Shown here in pieces: positions 46,885 to 54,818 of a DNA stretch of 64,000 nucleotides (position 1 is its first letter; each line of letters opens with the position of its first letter). This DNA is from an uncultured Mediterraneibacter sp. (lineage in GTDB: Bacteria > Bacillota > Clostridia > Lachnospirales > Lachnospiraceae): contig NZ_CAKRDI010000001.1 of NCBI RefSeq assembly GCF_934309415.1, forward strand, positions 1 through 64,000, in the 5' to 3' direction. The notes under the pieces are model-generated. The model was not told the origin of the DNA. It made no database searches and was given only the letters and a program-made list of their open reading frames with translations. Both the position numbers and the translations under genes were made by a program.

Positions 46885-47236
46885 AAGACAGAAAATTAAG
46901 AAATTAAAGCAGGAGAATGAGCGTCTTAAAGCACGTATTAATACGGACAAGTATAATGCTTGGCAGCATGGGCGTGTTCCTGGTAAAAAGACTCAACGTT
47001 TTGCGACTGAGCGCTTTATTCCAGAAGAAGAACTACGTATCGTACCGAAAGAAATAATAATGGCCAATTTAGCTGAGAATTTAACAAGAGAAGTTGTTAC
47101 TAACGTTATGGTAGTGGGGATTATGAGAAATGCGTTATATAGTCCAGATCCTGGTAAAACTCTGCGTGCTGAGATAGAAGTAGTCGTTCCCAGTGATTAT
47201 GATAGAGAACGTTTCAGAAAGATGTATGGGGTTTGA
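46877..47236 (+). CDS. Coiled-coil phage protein (119 aa)
   Basis: MNRRQKIKKLKQENERLKARINTD is a leucine-zipper-like start; the rest (LRIVPKEIIMANLAENLTREVVTNVMVVGIMRNALYSPDPGKTLRAEIEVVVPSDY) is alpha/beta. ATG 46877 follows GAGGAGGAC. Conserved in phages, function unknown. Confidence 0.62.
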   Translation: MNRRQKIKKLKQENERLKARINTDKYNAWQHGRVPGKKTQRFATERFIPEEELRIVPKEIIMANLAENLTREVVTNVMVVGIMRNALYSPDPGKTLRAEIEVVVPSDYDRERFRKMYGV

Positions 47237-47238
47237 TT

Positions 47239-47472
47239 ATGAATAATGAATATTTTATGAAATTGGTAAAAATATCAAATGATGAGTTTGAAGAATTCGT
47301 ATCAGATGCTTTGAGAATCTATAAACAAGATGTCAACGAAGTAGAATTAGCATATGTAGTAAATCTTATACGAATGTTTTATGCAAAAACAATGAGTAAA
47401 TTATTAAGAACTATTATTAATGATGCTAAAGAACAGTGTAATGAGGAGGAAGGAGATGATACAGATGAGTAA
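47239..47472 (+). CDS. Small helical protein (77 aa)
   Basis: MNNEYFMKLVKISNDEFEEFVSDALRIYKQDVNEVELAYVVNLIRMFYAKTMSKLLRTIINDAKEQCNEEEGDD, predicted all alpha. It overlaps the ribbon-helix-helix gene, possibly forming a regulatory pair. The GTTTGATT region gives a weak ribosome site. Confidence 0.58.
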   Translation: MNNEYFMKLVKISNDEFEEFVSDALRIYKQDVNEVELAYVVNLIRMFYAKTMSKLLRTIINDAKEQCNEEEGDDTDE

Positions 47473-47644
47473 AAAGGGGAGACGACGGAAGCCTGATGCT
47501 AAGAGAAAAGGAGCTAATTTTAGAGTGAATGATAATCAGTTAAACATGCTCAATGCCATTAGTGAGACAACCGGTAAATCTAAGACAGATATTTTTGTAG
47601 ACCTGGTGTCGCGTGAGTATGAGCGTATTAAAAAGGAGGCGTAG
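47465..47644 (+). CDS. Ribbon-helix-helix protein (59 aa)
   Basis: MSKKGRRRKPDAKRKGANFRVNDNQLNMLNAISETTGKSKTDIFVDLVSREYERIKKEA: basic arm, beta strand (NFRVND), and two helices with G-S-K-T-D-I-F typical of CopG/MetJ-type DNA binders. A similar protein is encoded at 57465. It probably binds short repeats as dimers. Confidence 0.75.
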   Translation: MSKKGRRRKPDAKRKGANFRVNDNQLNMLNAISETTGKSKTDIFVDLVSREYERIKKEA

Positions 47645-47647
47645 GAC

Positions 47648-48187
47648 ATGAACGATTGGAGAGATTATGCTACAAAAATCGAAACAGCTATAACTGATAT
47701 GTATACCGAAGTGTGTGTTTTAAGGACTAGTCTTCAAGATATTTGTTCAGAAATAAGAGAAGAAATGCGTAAAGAGGTCGTTTATAGAGGAAGGATTATG
47801 ACAGAGTATTCAATCGGTAAAAGAGGTAGTGGTAAATCTACAAAACTTATTAAAAGAGCTGCCGCAGAAAATAAATATATTTTGGTAGCAACTCATACAC
47901 AGGCAAGATGTTTGTTCAAACAGGCTAAAGATATGGGCTTAGATATTCTGTATCCTATTACACCGAATGAATTAAAGGCGATTACATACCCACATATTTT
48001 GGATAAAGGGATCTTGATTGACGAACTGGATATTGTATTACCTTTATTGACAGGCGCACCAGTTGACGAAATTACTATAACAGATCATGGTAATGTATCG
48101 TCTTTGCCGGAGGGTAGTTTTAGGGTTACTGATGTTTTAGAAGCATTGGAGCGAATTAACAGATGTGGGTATGACGAGGAGGTATAA
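47648..48187 (+). CDS. P-loop NTPase (179 aa)
   Basis: After a helical N-terminus (about 1-50) comes EYSIGKRGSGKSTKLI (Walker A near 57-64) and GILIDELDIVL (Walker B near 121). The fold resembles AAA/RecA-like small phage ATPases that act on nucleic acid. GAGGCGTAGGAC gives the start. Exact substrate unknown. Confidence 0.75.
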   Translation: MNDWRDYATKIETAITDMYTEVCVLRTSLQDICSEIREEMRKEVVYRGRIMTEYSIGKRGSGKSTKLIKRAAAENKYILVATHTQARCLFKQAKDMGLDILYPITPNELKAITYPHILDKGILIDELDIVLPLLTGAPVDEITITDHGNVSSLPEGSFRVTDVLEALERINRCGYDEEV

Positions 48188-48192
48188 ATTGT

Positions 48193-48375
48193 ATGATTTC
48201 ATTAGTAGGGAGTATGTATAGAGTATCTTACGACGAGGATACTGGAGAGCACAAAGTATTTACAAGAAACAGTAGTGGATATAATGACGTGACAGATTCT
48301 TTAACTAATGATGAAAAAGATCAGTTAATAAACGATCTGGTCTACGCGATATATGATTTAGTTAACAATAAGTAG
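48193..48375 (+). CDS. Small soluble protein (60 aa)
   Basis: MISLVGSMYRVSYDEDTGEHKVFTRNSSGYNDVTDSLTNDEKDQLINDLVYAIYDLVNNK. Acidic; no family recognised. GAGGAGGTATAAATTGT precedes it. Confidence 0.58.
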   Translation: MISLVGSMYRVSYDEDTGEHKVFTRNSSGYNDVTDSLTNDEKDQLINDLVYAIYDLVNNK

Positions 48376-48388
48376 GAGAACGAAGCTT

Positions 48389-48526
48389 ATGATATTAGCA
48401 TTTTATGTGATTAGATGGACTTTAGCGATTTATTGGTTCGTTAAATACTTGAGAGAAAAAGACAATCTATTTAAAAGACTCGAGTATTTAATTTGGGTAG
48501 CTATTATCTTGAACATTAGAATATAG
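48389..48526 (+). CDS. Membrane mini-protein (45 aa)
   Basis: MILAFYVIRWTLAIYWFVKYLREKDNLFKRLEYLIWVAIILNIRI: two h-rich segments flanking a charged loop. GGAGAACGAAGCTT precedes it. Unknown function. Confidence 0.58.
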   Translation: MILAFYVIRWTLAIYWFVKYLREKDNLFKRLEYLIWVAIILNIRI

Positions 48527-48544
48527 AAAGGTATCGGTGGGCAT

Positions 48545-49192
48545 ATGAAGAAAAATCAAGGAATTTATAGAGGAAAATCTGTAGAAACAAACGAATGGGT
48601 TATTGGGTATTATGTAAATTGCGAACTCCCGGTTATATTTGAGAGAAGCTGTAAATTTGCTGATTTAAGAGCATTGAATTATACTCCGGTATATTCAGAA
48701 ACAGTAGGGAGATTATTAAACCGTCCGTGCTACGATAGTCAACAAGATAATAAAGAAATTTTTCAAGGAGACATTGTTCAGATATGGAGAAATAGACATG
48801 CTGATATTGATCATGCTGGATATGATACCGTTGGGGTGGTAGTAGATGAAGACACTATTCTAAGCAACTGTCTTGGTTATTGTTTCCCGCAAGATACTAC
48901 TCGAGTGAAAGTGATAGGTAACGTGTATGATAATCCAGATTTACTAGACGATCAAACATTGATGTTCTATTTATCGTGCGTATGTGATACACCAGATAAT
49001 TATAATGAACGACATACCAAAATTATGGATAACTATGACGTACATGGATCAATCGCCTGCTGTTATTTGTGTAATTTTGAACCAGAAGGGACGTTTTGTT
49101 ATTTATGTTGCCATTTAGGAGAGGGACATACATGTAAACATATTGAGACGTGTGTTGATATTTATAAGAAAGAACACAAACAGGAGGAATAA
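48545..49192 (+). CDS. YopX-like protein (215 aa)
   Basis: YRGKSVETNEWVIGYYVNCELPVIFERSC...VYSETVGRLLNRPCYDSQQDNKEIFQGDIVQIWRN...VKVIGNVYDNPDLLDDQ is the YopX (DUF1867) phage fold, of unknown function. A cysteine-rich extension follows (CCYLCNFEPEGTFCYLCCHLGEGHTCKHIETC), which many YopX proteins lack. AAAGGTATCGGTGGGC precedes it. Confidence 0.8.
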   Translation: MKKNQGIYRGKSVETNEWVIGYYVNCELPVIFERSCKFADLRALNYTPVYSETVGRLLNRPCYDSQQDNKEIFQGDIVQIWRNRHADIDHAGYDTVGVVVDEDTILSNCLGYCFPQDTTRVKVIGNVYDNPDLLDDQTLMFYLSCVCDTPDNYNERHTKIMDNYDVHGSIACCYLCNFEPEGTFCYLCCHLGEGHTCKHIETCVDIYKKEHKQEE

Positions 49193-49196
49193 GCGA

Positions 49197-49598
49197 ATGC
49201 AGGTTGATGAATTTAAGATATGTTATTATATCGAGTTTATGATGCTCGGGCATTTGTACCATTACGGTGAATCTTTAATATACGAAAAACTAGAGTATAA
49301 AGTCGATTACTTCGTGAAAGAGCAATGTCATGACATAATTCAAAGACGAAGAATAGAAGTAGACGGCAACATTAAATATTTATTTAAGGGACGTGTTGGA
49401 CTTCCAGATGATATTTCTAAAGACGACAATGACGAAATTAAAAAATATATAGATAATATAATGACCGAGTATCATGAAGAGCGTAGACCGTATATTTCTC
49501 CATCAAGAATTGAGTATCCAAGGGAGGTTATTAATGGTGTCGTTGTTAATAGCATTGGTTTGGAGCTTGAGATAAGTCGTCTCGACATGTTGTCATGA
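49197..49598 (+). CDS. Hypothetical protein (133 aa)
   Basis: MQVDEFKICYYIEFMMLGHLYHYGESLIYEKLEYKVDYFVKEQCHDIIQRRRIEVDGNIKYLFKGRVGLP. Soluble alpha/beta; family not recognised. ATG 49197 follows AGGAGGAATAAGC. Confidence 0.6.
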   Translation: MQVDEFKICYYIEFMMLGHLYHYGESLIYEKLEYKVDYFVKEQCHDIIQRRRIEVDGNIKYLFKGRVGLPDDISKDDNDEIKKYIDNIMTEYHEERRPYISPSRIEYPREVINGVVVNSIGLELEISRLDMLS

Positions 49599-49613
49599 AA
49601 GGAGAAAATGACT

Positions 49614-50087
49614 ATGAAAGTATATATTGTAACTGAAGGGGAATATTCTGATTATCATATTGTTGGTGTGTTTGCTACTCGTGAAGCAGCTGAGAAGTAT
49701 TGTGCTGTACATGGTAATTATTCGGTTTATGGAGATCCTATTAATATAGAAGAGTATGAACTGCAGGATGGAAGTAATATTCAGTGTGATAAGGTGTATC
49801 GGTATATAAAATTCGAATTACAGGATGTTTTTAAACTCGATTCATCAGATGAAATATTTGTAAAAATTGATTATTCTGTCGTTTATGAAATCGGTCTTTC
49901 TGCCAAACATATTCCACTTAATATCAAATGTAAGGTATATTATCATGACCGAAAACGTAAATTTGTCACGTATAGCGGAACTATACCAATTAATTCACAT
50001 ATTGAAGATCCAGAGAAAATCAAAAAGATTATTTATGATCATGTAGCTAAGTATAAAGCTTACAACATTGAGAAAACGGAGGATTGA
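49614..50087 (+). CDS. Hypothetical protein with VYIVTEGxYSDYxI start (157 aa)
   Basis: MKVYIVTEGEYSDYHIVGVFATREAAEKYCAVHG: this opening is common in small phage proteins (DUF7336-type). The C-terminal two thirds is beta-rich. ATG 49614 is preferred over 49608 by spacing to GAAAGGAG. Function unknown. Ends in the conserved GGAGGATTGATATTTTATG junction. Confidence 0.68.
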   Translation: MKVYIVTEGEYSDYHIVGVFATREAAEKYCAVHGNYSVYGDPINIEEYELQDGSNIQCDKVYRYIKFELQDVFKLDSSDEIFVKIDYSVVYEIGLSAKHIPLNIKCKVYYHDRKRKFVTYSGTIPINSHIEDPEKIKKIIYDHVAKYKAYNIEKTED

Positions 50088-50093
50088 TATTTT

Positions 50094-50297
50094 ATGAAAA
50101 TTACTTTAAGAGACCTTTTACAAATTATAAGTAAGGATACATACGTGGAAATATGGGTTGATCATCATCCGACGCATATTGATATTCTTGTTGAAAACGC
50201 CAGATTATTGTCTGATGAGTTACTTAATTTGAAAGTAACACATATGCACAGTCTGCATAATTCAGGCGTTATGTGTATTACAACAACGAAAGGATAG
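50094..50297 (+). CDS. Small protein (67 aa)
   Basis: MKITLRDLLQIISKDTYVEIWVDHHPTHIDILVENARLLSDELLNLKVTHMHSLHNSGVMCITTTKG. The MKITLxDLL...YVEI pattern recurs in phage proteins of this size. Histidine-rich; metal binding is possible. Starts at the conserved junction. Confidence 0.62.
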   Translation: MKITLRDLLQIISKDTYVEIWVDHHPTHIDILVENARLLSDELLNLKVTHMHSLHNSGVMCITTTKG

Positions 50298-50307
50298 GGT
50301 GATATTT

Positions 50308-50592
50308 ATGGTAAGTTATAAAGATTTGGCAGAATTACAAGCATTCTGTGATGATGTTTCTGATGAAAAAATTAGACATATTTTGGACGACGTAATCTTT
50401 GAATATTGCAAATATAGAAAATACGGAACGCCAAGTGAATGCGCTCAGAGAAGAGAATGGATGTCGTTATCACCAGATGAGATTCTTGAGACCTATGCTA
50501 ATACTATGATTATCCTTCAGAAAGAAAACAAAGAGTTGAAAAATAAATTGGCAGAAGCGTCTAAGAAACGTGGCATAAGTAAAAAGGAGTAA
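50308..50592 (+). CDS. Helical protein (94 aa)
   Basis: MVSYKDLAELQAFCDDVSDEKIRHILDDVIFEYCKYRKYGTPSECAQRREWMSLSPDEILETYANTMIILQKENKELKNKLAEA with a coiled-coil end. Starts at the GTGATATTTATG junction. Unknown. Confidence 0.6.
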   Translation: MVSYKDLAELQAFCDDVSDEKIRHILDDVIFEYCKYRKYGTPSECAQRREWMSLSPDEILETYANTMIILQKENKELKNKLAEASKKRGISKKE

Positions 50593-50594
50593 TA

Positions 50595-51164
50595 ATGAAA
50601 AGCGATAAAATGATTAGTGATAAGCAGCTGGACTATATAAAAGATTATGCGGAATCTATTGGTAGTTGTATTGTTCGTACTGGTATCCTTAGAATGATCG
50701 ACGATTACAAACAATTCAAATCAATGGAGCGGCAGGCTGAAATGGATGACAAAAAGAGTAGATCAAGAATTCAATCAGCGGCACGAGAACTTAAATTTAG
50801 AGAAAAATGCATTGATATTTGCAAGAAGTATGTGAATATCGACAAAGATCCGGAGCGTGGAATGAGGCTGTTAAACAAAATGGCAGTTGATATTTGTCAG
50901 GAAAGAGAAGAAATTTACGGTAAGTATAATCATAAGTCTGGTTGCCGAAAACATACCGGTGATATAGTAAAAGTTATCAGATGCAAAGATTGCCAATATT
51001 ATATTTCTGCTTCTGACGTGAAAGCAAATAAAGTCAATCCAGAAGATTATGATTATTATAATACATGGGTGAATCACTTGGGAGCAGATGGTATTTGTAC
51101 GAGTACAGATACATGGACAGATGAAACTGATTACTGTAGTAATGCTAAGAAAAGAGAGGAATAA
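50595..51164 (+). CDS. Phage protein with C-terminal zinc domain (189 aa)
   Basis: Helical first half, then VIRCKDCQYYISASDVKANKVNPEDYDYYNTWVNHLGADGICTSTDTWTDETDYCSNAKKREE, a cysteine motif (CxxC...C...C) common at the end of Firmicute phage proteins. Likely zinc-bound. AAAGGAGTAATA precedes ATG 50595. Confidence 0.7.
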   Translation: MKSDKMISDKQLDYIKDYAESIGSCIVRTGILRMIDDYKQFKSMERQAEMDDKKSRSRIQSAARELKFREKCIDICKKYVNIDKDPERGMRLLNKMAVDICQEREEIYGKYNHKSGCRKHTGDIVKVIRCKDCQYYISASDVKANKVNPEDYDYYNTWVNHLGADGICTSTDTWTDETDYCSNAKKREE

Positions 51165-51168
51165 TAAA

Positions 51169-51384
51169 ATGTGCGGATATACAGATTACAGGATAATTGT
51201 TACTGAAAAAGAAGCCAAGGTCGTTAAAGAGCTTATGACTACTTTAGCGGAGTGCCCTTTCGATCTTGGTAATGACGATTATTTTAACATCTTTTCTGAA
51301 ATAGCTGAGCATCATAATGATTTGGACGAGATTGCTGGTAACACAGTTAGTATTGTCTATGAGGAGGATGATATTTGTGAGTAA
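51169..51384 (+). CDS. Small acidic protein (71 aa)
   Basis: MCGYTDYRIIVTEKEAKVVKELMTTLAECPFDLGNDDYFNIFSEIAEHHNDLDEIAGNTVSIVYEEDDICE, acidic, no family. AGAGGAATAATAAA precedes it. Overlaps the next (frameshifted) gene. Confidence 0.62.
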   Translation: MCGYTDYRIIVTEKEAKVVKELMTTLAECPFDLGNDDYFNIFSEIAEHHNDLDEIAGNTVSIVYEEDDICE

Positions 51385-51530
51385 AATGGGCAGTTGATAT
51401 TCTTACTTTCTGTAAAGGAGAAGCTATTAATAAGGAAGAAAAAGAGGCATTACGGAAACATTTATGGCGAAACCAAGAATTATACGGAAGAATGGGCGGG
51501 TATATAAAGTACTCGTCCTTTTTGGTTTAG
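51377..51530 (+). pseudogene. Frameshifted small gene (about 50 codons)
   Basis: GTG 51377 has GAGGAGG 9 bp upstream but stops after seven codons. Removing one A from AAAA at 51383-51386 gives MSKWAVDILTFCKGEAINKEEKEALRKHLWRNQELYGRMGGYIKYSS and so on, to TAG at 51528. Indel or assembly error. Confidence 0.45.
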
Positions 51531-51586
51531 TGCATTCACCGACGTTTCAATGCTTAGCGTATACACGGAAGAAAATGGAGGATTGA
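51464..51586 (+). CDS. Basic mini-protein (40 aa)
   Basis: MAKPRIIRKNGRVYKVLVLFGLVHSPTFQCLAYTRKKMED runs into the conserved GGAGGATTGATATTTTATG junction, which supports its stop. The ribosome site is weak and it overlaps the frameshifted gene, so it may be that gene's true C-terminus. Confidence 0.45.
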   Translation: MAKPRIIRKNGRVYKVLVLFGLVHSPTFQCLAYTRKKMED

Positions 51587-51592
51587 TATTTT

Positions 51593-51751
51593 ATGAGAAA
51601 ATCATTATGTAGTACCTGTATTCATAATTGTACTGATCGTAAAAGAGGCTCGTGTAGTGATGGTCCAGGCGTTTGGTGTAATGCTGAGTACGGTCGGGTT
51701 ATAACTAAGAAGCGTAAAGGTTGTAAAAATTATAAGGAGAGAATAAAATGA
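51593..51751 (+). CDS. Cysteine-rich mini-protein (52 aa)
   Basis: MRKSLCSTCIHNCTDRKRGSCSDGPGVWCNAEYGRVITKKRKGCKNY with six cysteines, probable zinc-binding. It starts at the conserved junction and overlaps the next ATG. Confidence 0.62.
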   Translation: MRKSLCSTCIHNCTDRKRGSCSDGPGVWCNAEYGRVITKKRKGCKNYKERIK

Positions 51752-52458
51752 CGGATCGATCAATGGAAGAAATTTTTTGGAGTTTAACAGATAAGCAAAG
51801 AGACGCTATTTATATTATTACGCATATGGATACTGAAGATCGTAGAAAGCGCGCTACTCGTATTAAATTGTTCACAAGAAATGATATTGATGGAGCAACA
51901 TGTGCAGCTCTCACTCGTTTAGCGTTTGGGGAAGATAACGTTGATGTAGAGTACTGTGATACAGACGAATTTATTATAGATGAAAAAATTTTATCGTTTG
52001 CGGCTGATACTAACGTACTTCGATATAACAAAGTATTCATTGTAGGGCTTACTGTCAGTTATGATGTAGCTCGTTTTATTACCGGTCTCAATGTCCAGGG
52101 ATGGTGGAATTTGATAAATCGTTTTTCTTTGGACGAACGTTTTAAAGAGCTTCCGTGGTGTTACGTAGATACTAGATACGACGATGATATACCAAGTTAC
52201 GACCCTTACTGTAGTGCTACGTACAATATATGGCTTATGGATGAAGGATATTACAATGAGTTATCTGTAAAAACATATAGATGTGCGTCAAGATTTTCAT
52301 GGGATATTATTGAAACGGCTTATTATACCGGAAGACTTAACATGTCATATAAGTTAGAGGCTGAAGGCGAACTTGTATATCATGTGTATCATAGTTTTGG
52401 AAGAGATTTCTTTATCGACTGGGCAGTGAAAACATTTTACTATGGTAGATGGCGTTAG
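51748..52458 (+). CDS. Degenerate DHH-phosphoesterase paralogue (236 aa)
   Basis: The stretch IKLFTRNDIDGATCAALTRLAFGEDNVDVEYCDTDEFIIDEKI aligns with the active DHH protein at 52579 (VKCFVHTDLDGIGCTILAYLAFGKENVDVEYC). Catalytic positions are lost: the motif I histidine is Arg (about 44), the motif II Asp is Gly (about 100), no DHH box, no DHHA1 glycine motif. The end (FGRDFFIDWAVKTFYYGRWR) still matches. It is probably enzymatically inactive and may bind or regulate the partner. Overlaps the previous gene by 4 bp. Confidence 0.75.
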   Translation: MTDRSMEEIFWSLTDKQRDAIYIITHMDTEDRRKRATRIKLFTRNDIDGATCAALTRLAFGEDNVDVEYCDTDEFIIDEKILSFAADTNVLRYNKVFIVGLTVSYDVARFITGLNVQGWWNLINRFSLDERFKELPWCYVDTRYDDDIPSYDPYCSATYNIWLMDEGYYNELSVKTYRCASRFSWDIIETAYYTGRLNMSYKLEAEGELVYHVYHSFGRDFFIDWAVKTFYYGRWR

Positions 52459-52484
52459 CTGCAGACACTGGATGGTCCACTAGT

Positions 52485-52547
52485 ATGATATGTTCATCGT
52501 GTCGTAATAAACGTGGTGATGGAACTAGGTGGATGTATGTAGATTAA
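52485..52547 (+). CDS. Possible CxxC mini-ORF (20 aa)
   Basis: MICSSCRNKRGDGTRWMYVD has one CxxC pair. No ribosome site is clear; it may be the end of a decayed zinc-knuckle gene. The surrounding 52459-52578 has nothing else. Confidence 0.3.
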   Translation: MICSSCRNKRGDGTRWMYVD

Positions 52548-52578
52548 TTATATTTTGAAATTTGGAGGTTACTAATAA

Positions 52579-53568
52579 ATGAAAGTTAAATGTTTTGTAC
52601 ACACGGATTTGGACGGAATTGGATGCACTATTCTGGCGTATTTAGCGTTTGGAAAAGAAAATGTTGATGTTGAATATTGTAACTATACCGATGTGAATAA
52701 GAAAGTCAGTGATCATATTTGTAATTTGGGATGGCAAAATTATGACAAAACTTATATTACTGATATTAGTATTACTGATGACTTAGCAATAATCATTAAT
52801 GAGACTAATGAATTATATAACGTTAAACTATTTGATCATCATCCTACTGCTTTGATGCTGAACGAATACGATTGGTGTACCGTGCAGGTTAGTTTACCAG
52901 AAGCTCCTGATAGAAAAACATGTGGTACGGAGTTGTTCTGTAAATATTTATTTGAAAATGACAAGATCATAACTTCGTATGAATATTTTTATCATGATGT
53001 AGAACGTTTTGTTAATTATGTTCGTGACTGGGATACTTGGAGATGGAAGGAGCTTGGAGAGGGTGGTCTAGTATCCAAAAAACTAAACGACATGTTCGAT
53101 ATTTACGGAAGAGAGAAGTTCATTGATTGGACCATAAAACGTATTTATTATCCACCGTATCCAACTGCTGTATTTCCGTGTTTTGATGAAACAGATGAGT
53201 TGCTGCTGGAGTTAAGACAGAAAGAAATCGACGATTATGTGAAACGACAGAATCTTCAGATGGACTCATTAAACGATAAGTTTGGATATGTGTTTGGTGT
53301 AGTCTTTGCTGACAGATATATTAGTGAGCTTGGAAATAAACTTTGTGAATTGAATCCGGATTTGGATTATGTAGCTATTATTAATATGGTTGCAGGTACA
53401 GTAAGTTATCGTACAACACGTGATGAACTTGATCTTGGCGGCACGATTGCACATTCTTACGGCGGTGGTGGACATGCTAAGGCTGCAGGTAGTACTTTCA
53501 GTCGTGATTTGGCACTTAAAGATTTATCAGAATTGATATTTTCATCAGATCCGTTTAATGAATGGTAG
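52579..53568 (+). CDS. DHH/DHHA1 phosphoesterase (329 aa)
   Basis: Complete DHH family motifs: HTDLDG (His 8, Asp 10, Asp 12), ITDISI (Asp 62), FDHHPT (86-88) and the DHHA1 motif GGGGHAKAAGS (about 295-305). Family members hydrolyse nanoRNA (NrnA/NrnB-like) or linear and cyclic dinucleotides with Mn2+. In a phage it may recycle nucleotides or destroy host signalling dinucleotides; which one cannot be told. TTGGAGGTTACTAATAA precedes it, and a degenerate paralogue lies just upstream. Confidence 0.88.
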   Translation: MKVKCFVHTDLDGIGCTILAYLAFGKENVDVEYCNYTDVNKKVSDHICNLGWQNYDKTYITDISITDDLAIIINETNELYNVKLFDHHPTALMLNEYDWCTVQVSLPEAPDRKTCGTELFCKYLFENDKIITSYEYFYHDVERFVNYVRDWDTWRWKELGEGGLVSKKLNDMFDIYGREKFIDWTIKRIYYPPYPTAVFPCFDETDELLLELRQKEIDDYVKRQNLQMDSLNDKFGYVFGVVFADRYISELGNKLCELNPDLDYVAIINMVAGTVSYRTTRDELDLGGTIAHSYGGGGHAKAAGSTFSRDLALKDLSELIFSSDPFNEW

Positions 53569-53583
53569 AAAGAGGTGATGTAA

Positions 53584-53825
53584 ATGGACATAACAACTGT
53601 AAGATTTAAACCGGTGTGTGTGAATGTGGATATGTGTTTAAAGAATTTCTGTTATGGAAAAGAGAGGAGGCGAGAGGCAAATACGATTGTAGTGATGAGA
53701 TAACGAAAACTACAATAGACACCATACACCCTGGGTATTGTCCGAAATGTGGAAGAAAAATTGTAGGTGTTGAGTTTCCAAACGTTACGATGCGTTCTTG
53801 TATCGCATATAAAGAGGAGGATTGA
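53584..53825 (+). pseudogene. Zinc-ribbon gene frameshifted at a GT repeat
   Basis: ATG 53584 follows GAAAGAGGTGATGTAA and reads MDITTVRFKPV, then leaves frame within GTGTGTGTG (53614-53622). Removing one GT unit gives about 79 residues: ...VCECGYVFKEFLLWKREEARGKYDC...GYCPKCGRKIVGVEF, a full zinc ribbon. Either a slippage mutation, phase variation, or an assembly error. Confidence 0.65.
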
Positions 53826-53830
53826 TATTT

Positions 53831-54016
53831 GTGAGTAAAATAGCAGAAGAATTATCTAATGAAGAATTATTATACGCTGCGAAATATAATCTTCCATTGT
53901 TTGCAAATCAGTATTCTAAAATTGAGCGTGCCGCTTTGAAAGAAAAAGCATTTAAATTTGCAGCTCGGAAAAAGAGTATATGTGAAGAGAGAAAGCATAA
54001 AATCTTATTTTCATAG
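53831..54016 (+). CDS. Basic small protein (61 aa), GTG start
   Basis: MSKIAEELSNEELLYAAKYNLPLFANQYSKIERAALKEKAFKFAARKKSICEERKHKILFS, helical. GTG 53831 sits at the conserved GGAGGATTGATATTT junction. Unknown function. Confidence 0.6.
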   Translation: MSKIAEELSNEELLYAAKYNLPLFANQYSKIERAALKEKAFKFAARKKSICEERKHKILFS

Positions 54017-54019
54017 ATT

Positions 54020-54045
54020 CGCGTAGATTTCTTATTCCTTTATGA
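54020..54045 (+). promoter_or_regulatory. Phage-type promoter motif P26
   Basis: CGCG-N16-TTATGA, 30 bp before ATG 54076. Confidence 0.75.
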
Positions 54046-54075
54046 CACAAAGTTATATTTTAAGGAGGTTTTGTT

Positions 54076-54303
54076 ATGAACAAAAATGAAGAGACAAAGA
54101 AAGAGAAACTTAGTAACAGAGACATTTGCTTAATTGTAGGTGGCGCTTTATATTCAACAGTATTGATTGTAGGAGGATATATAGCTGGAGAAAAAGTTAA
54201 AGCACATAAATTTAGCTTAGGTCTTGATCATTGCTTTGATGTAGATCCAACTTTACAAACGCATATGAACGATGTCATAGCAAAAGTGTGGGACAAGAAA
54301 TAA
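54076..54303 (+). CDS. Single-span membrane protein (75 aa)
   Basis: MNKNEETKKEKLSNRDICLIVGGALYSTVLIVGGYIAGEKVKAHKFSLGL: one membrane helix (about 18-40). AAGGAGGTTTTGTT precedes it. Unknown function; single-gene cassette. Confidence 0.65.
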   Translation: MNKNEETKKEKLSNRDICLIVGGALYSTVLIVGGYIAGEKVKAHKFSLGLDHCFDVDPTLQTHMNDVIAKVWDKK

Positions 54304-54319
54304 TAATGTGCTGAGAATT

Positions 54320-54350
54320 GGCGCCTGAAATACGGCGTCTTTTCTTTTTA
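54320..54350 (+). terminator. Intrinsic terminator
   Basis: GGCGCCT / ACGGCGTC stem with TTTTCTTTTTA. Confidence 0.6.
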
Positions 54351-54377
54351 TTGATATTTATGAAAAGGAGTTAAATT

Positions 54378-54779
54378 ATGTTAAGAGAGATACTGGTAAA
54401 TAAATGTTATGGAGGTTTTGTATTATCTGATAAAGCTCAAAAATTATATCGCAAAAGGTACCTTAGTTGTACTGCAGATGATTATAGACCGGTGCGTTTA
54501 TATGGGAAATACGGAAGTGATTGGGATCGTTGTGATCCGGTGCTTATCCAGATAGTAAAAGAGCTTGGTAAGGGTGCCGGTGGTTCGTTTAGTGATATTC
54601 TAATAGAGTATTATGATGATCGCTACGATGTTGAGATTGATGATTACGATGGATACGAAACCATTTGTCTTCATGTCAGAGAAGATGTGCTGCGTGATCT
54701 TATTCAAAAATGTGATGAAGAAGAAATTGTCAGTTATGTCATGATGAAAGATGAAGTAATAAAACCGTACCAGGGGTGA
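54378..54779 (+). CDS. Hypothetical acidic protein (133 aa)
   Basis: VNKCYGGFVLSDKAQKLYRKRYLSCTADDYRPVRLYGKYGSDWDRCDPVLIQIVKELGKGAGGSFSDILIEYYDD resembles recurring phage proteins with the NxCYGGF...LS opening; function unknown. AAAAGGAGTTAAATT precedes it. Confidence 0.66.
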   Translation: MLREILVNKCYGGFVLSDKAQKLYRKRYLSCTADDYRPVRLYGKYGSDWDRCDPVLIQIVKELGKGAGGSFSDILIEYYDDRYDVEIDDYDGYETICLHVREDVLRDLIQKCDEEEIVSYVMMKDEVIKPYQG

Positions 54780-54818
54780 CGAGTAATTCATTTATATTTG
54801 TGAAGTGGAGGTGATACT

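Noticed and set aside
47233..47644. Toxin-antitoxin pair with the RHH protein
   Set aside because: The upstream 77-residue helical protein has no known toxin motif. The pairing rests only on adjacency.
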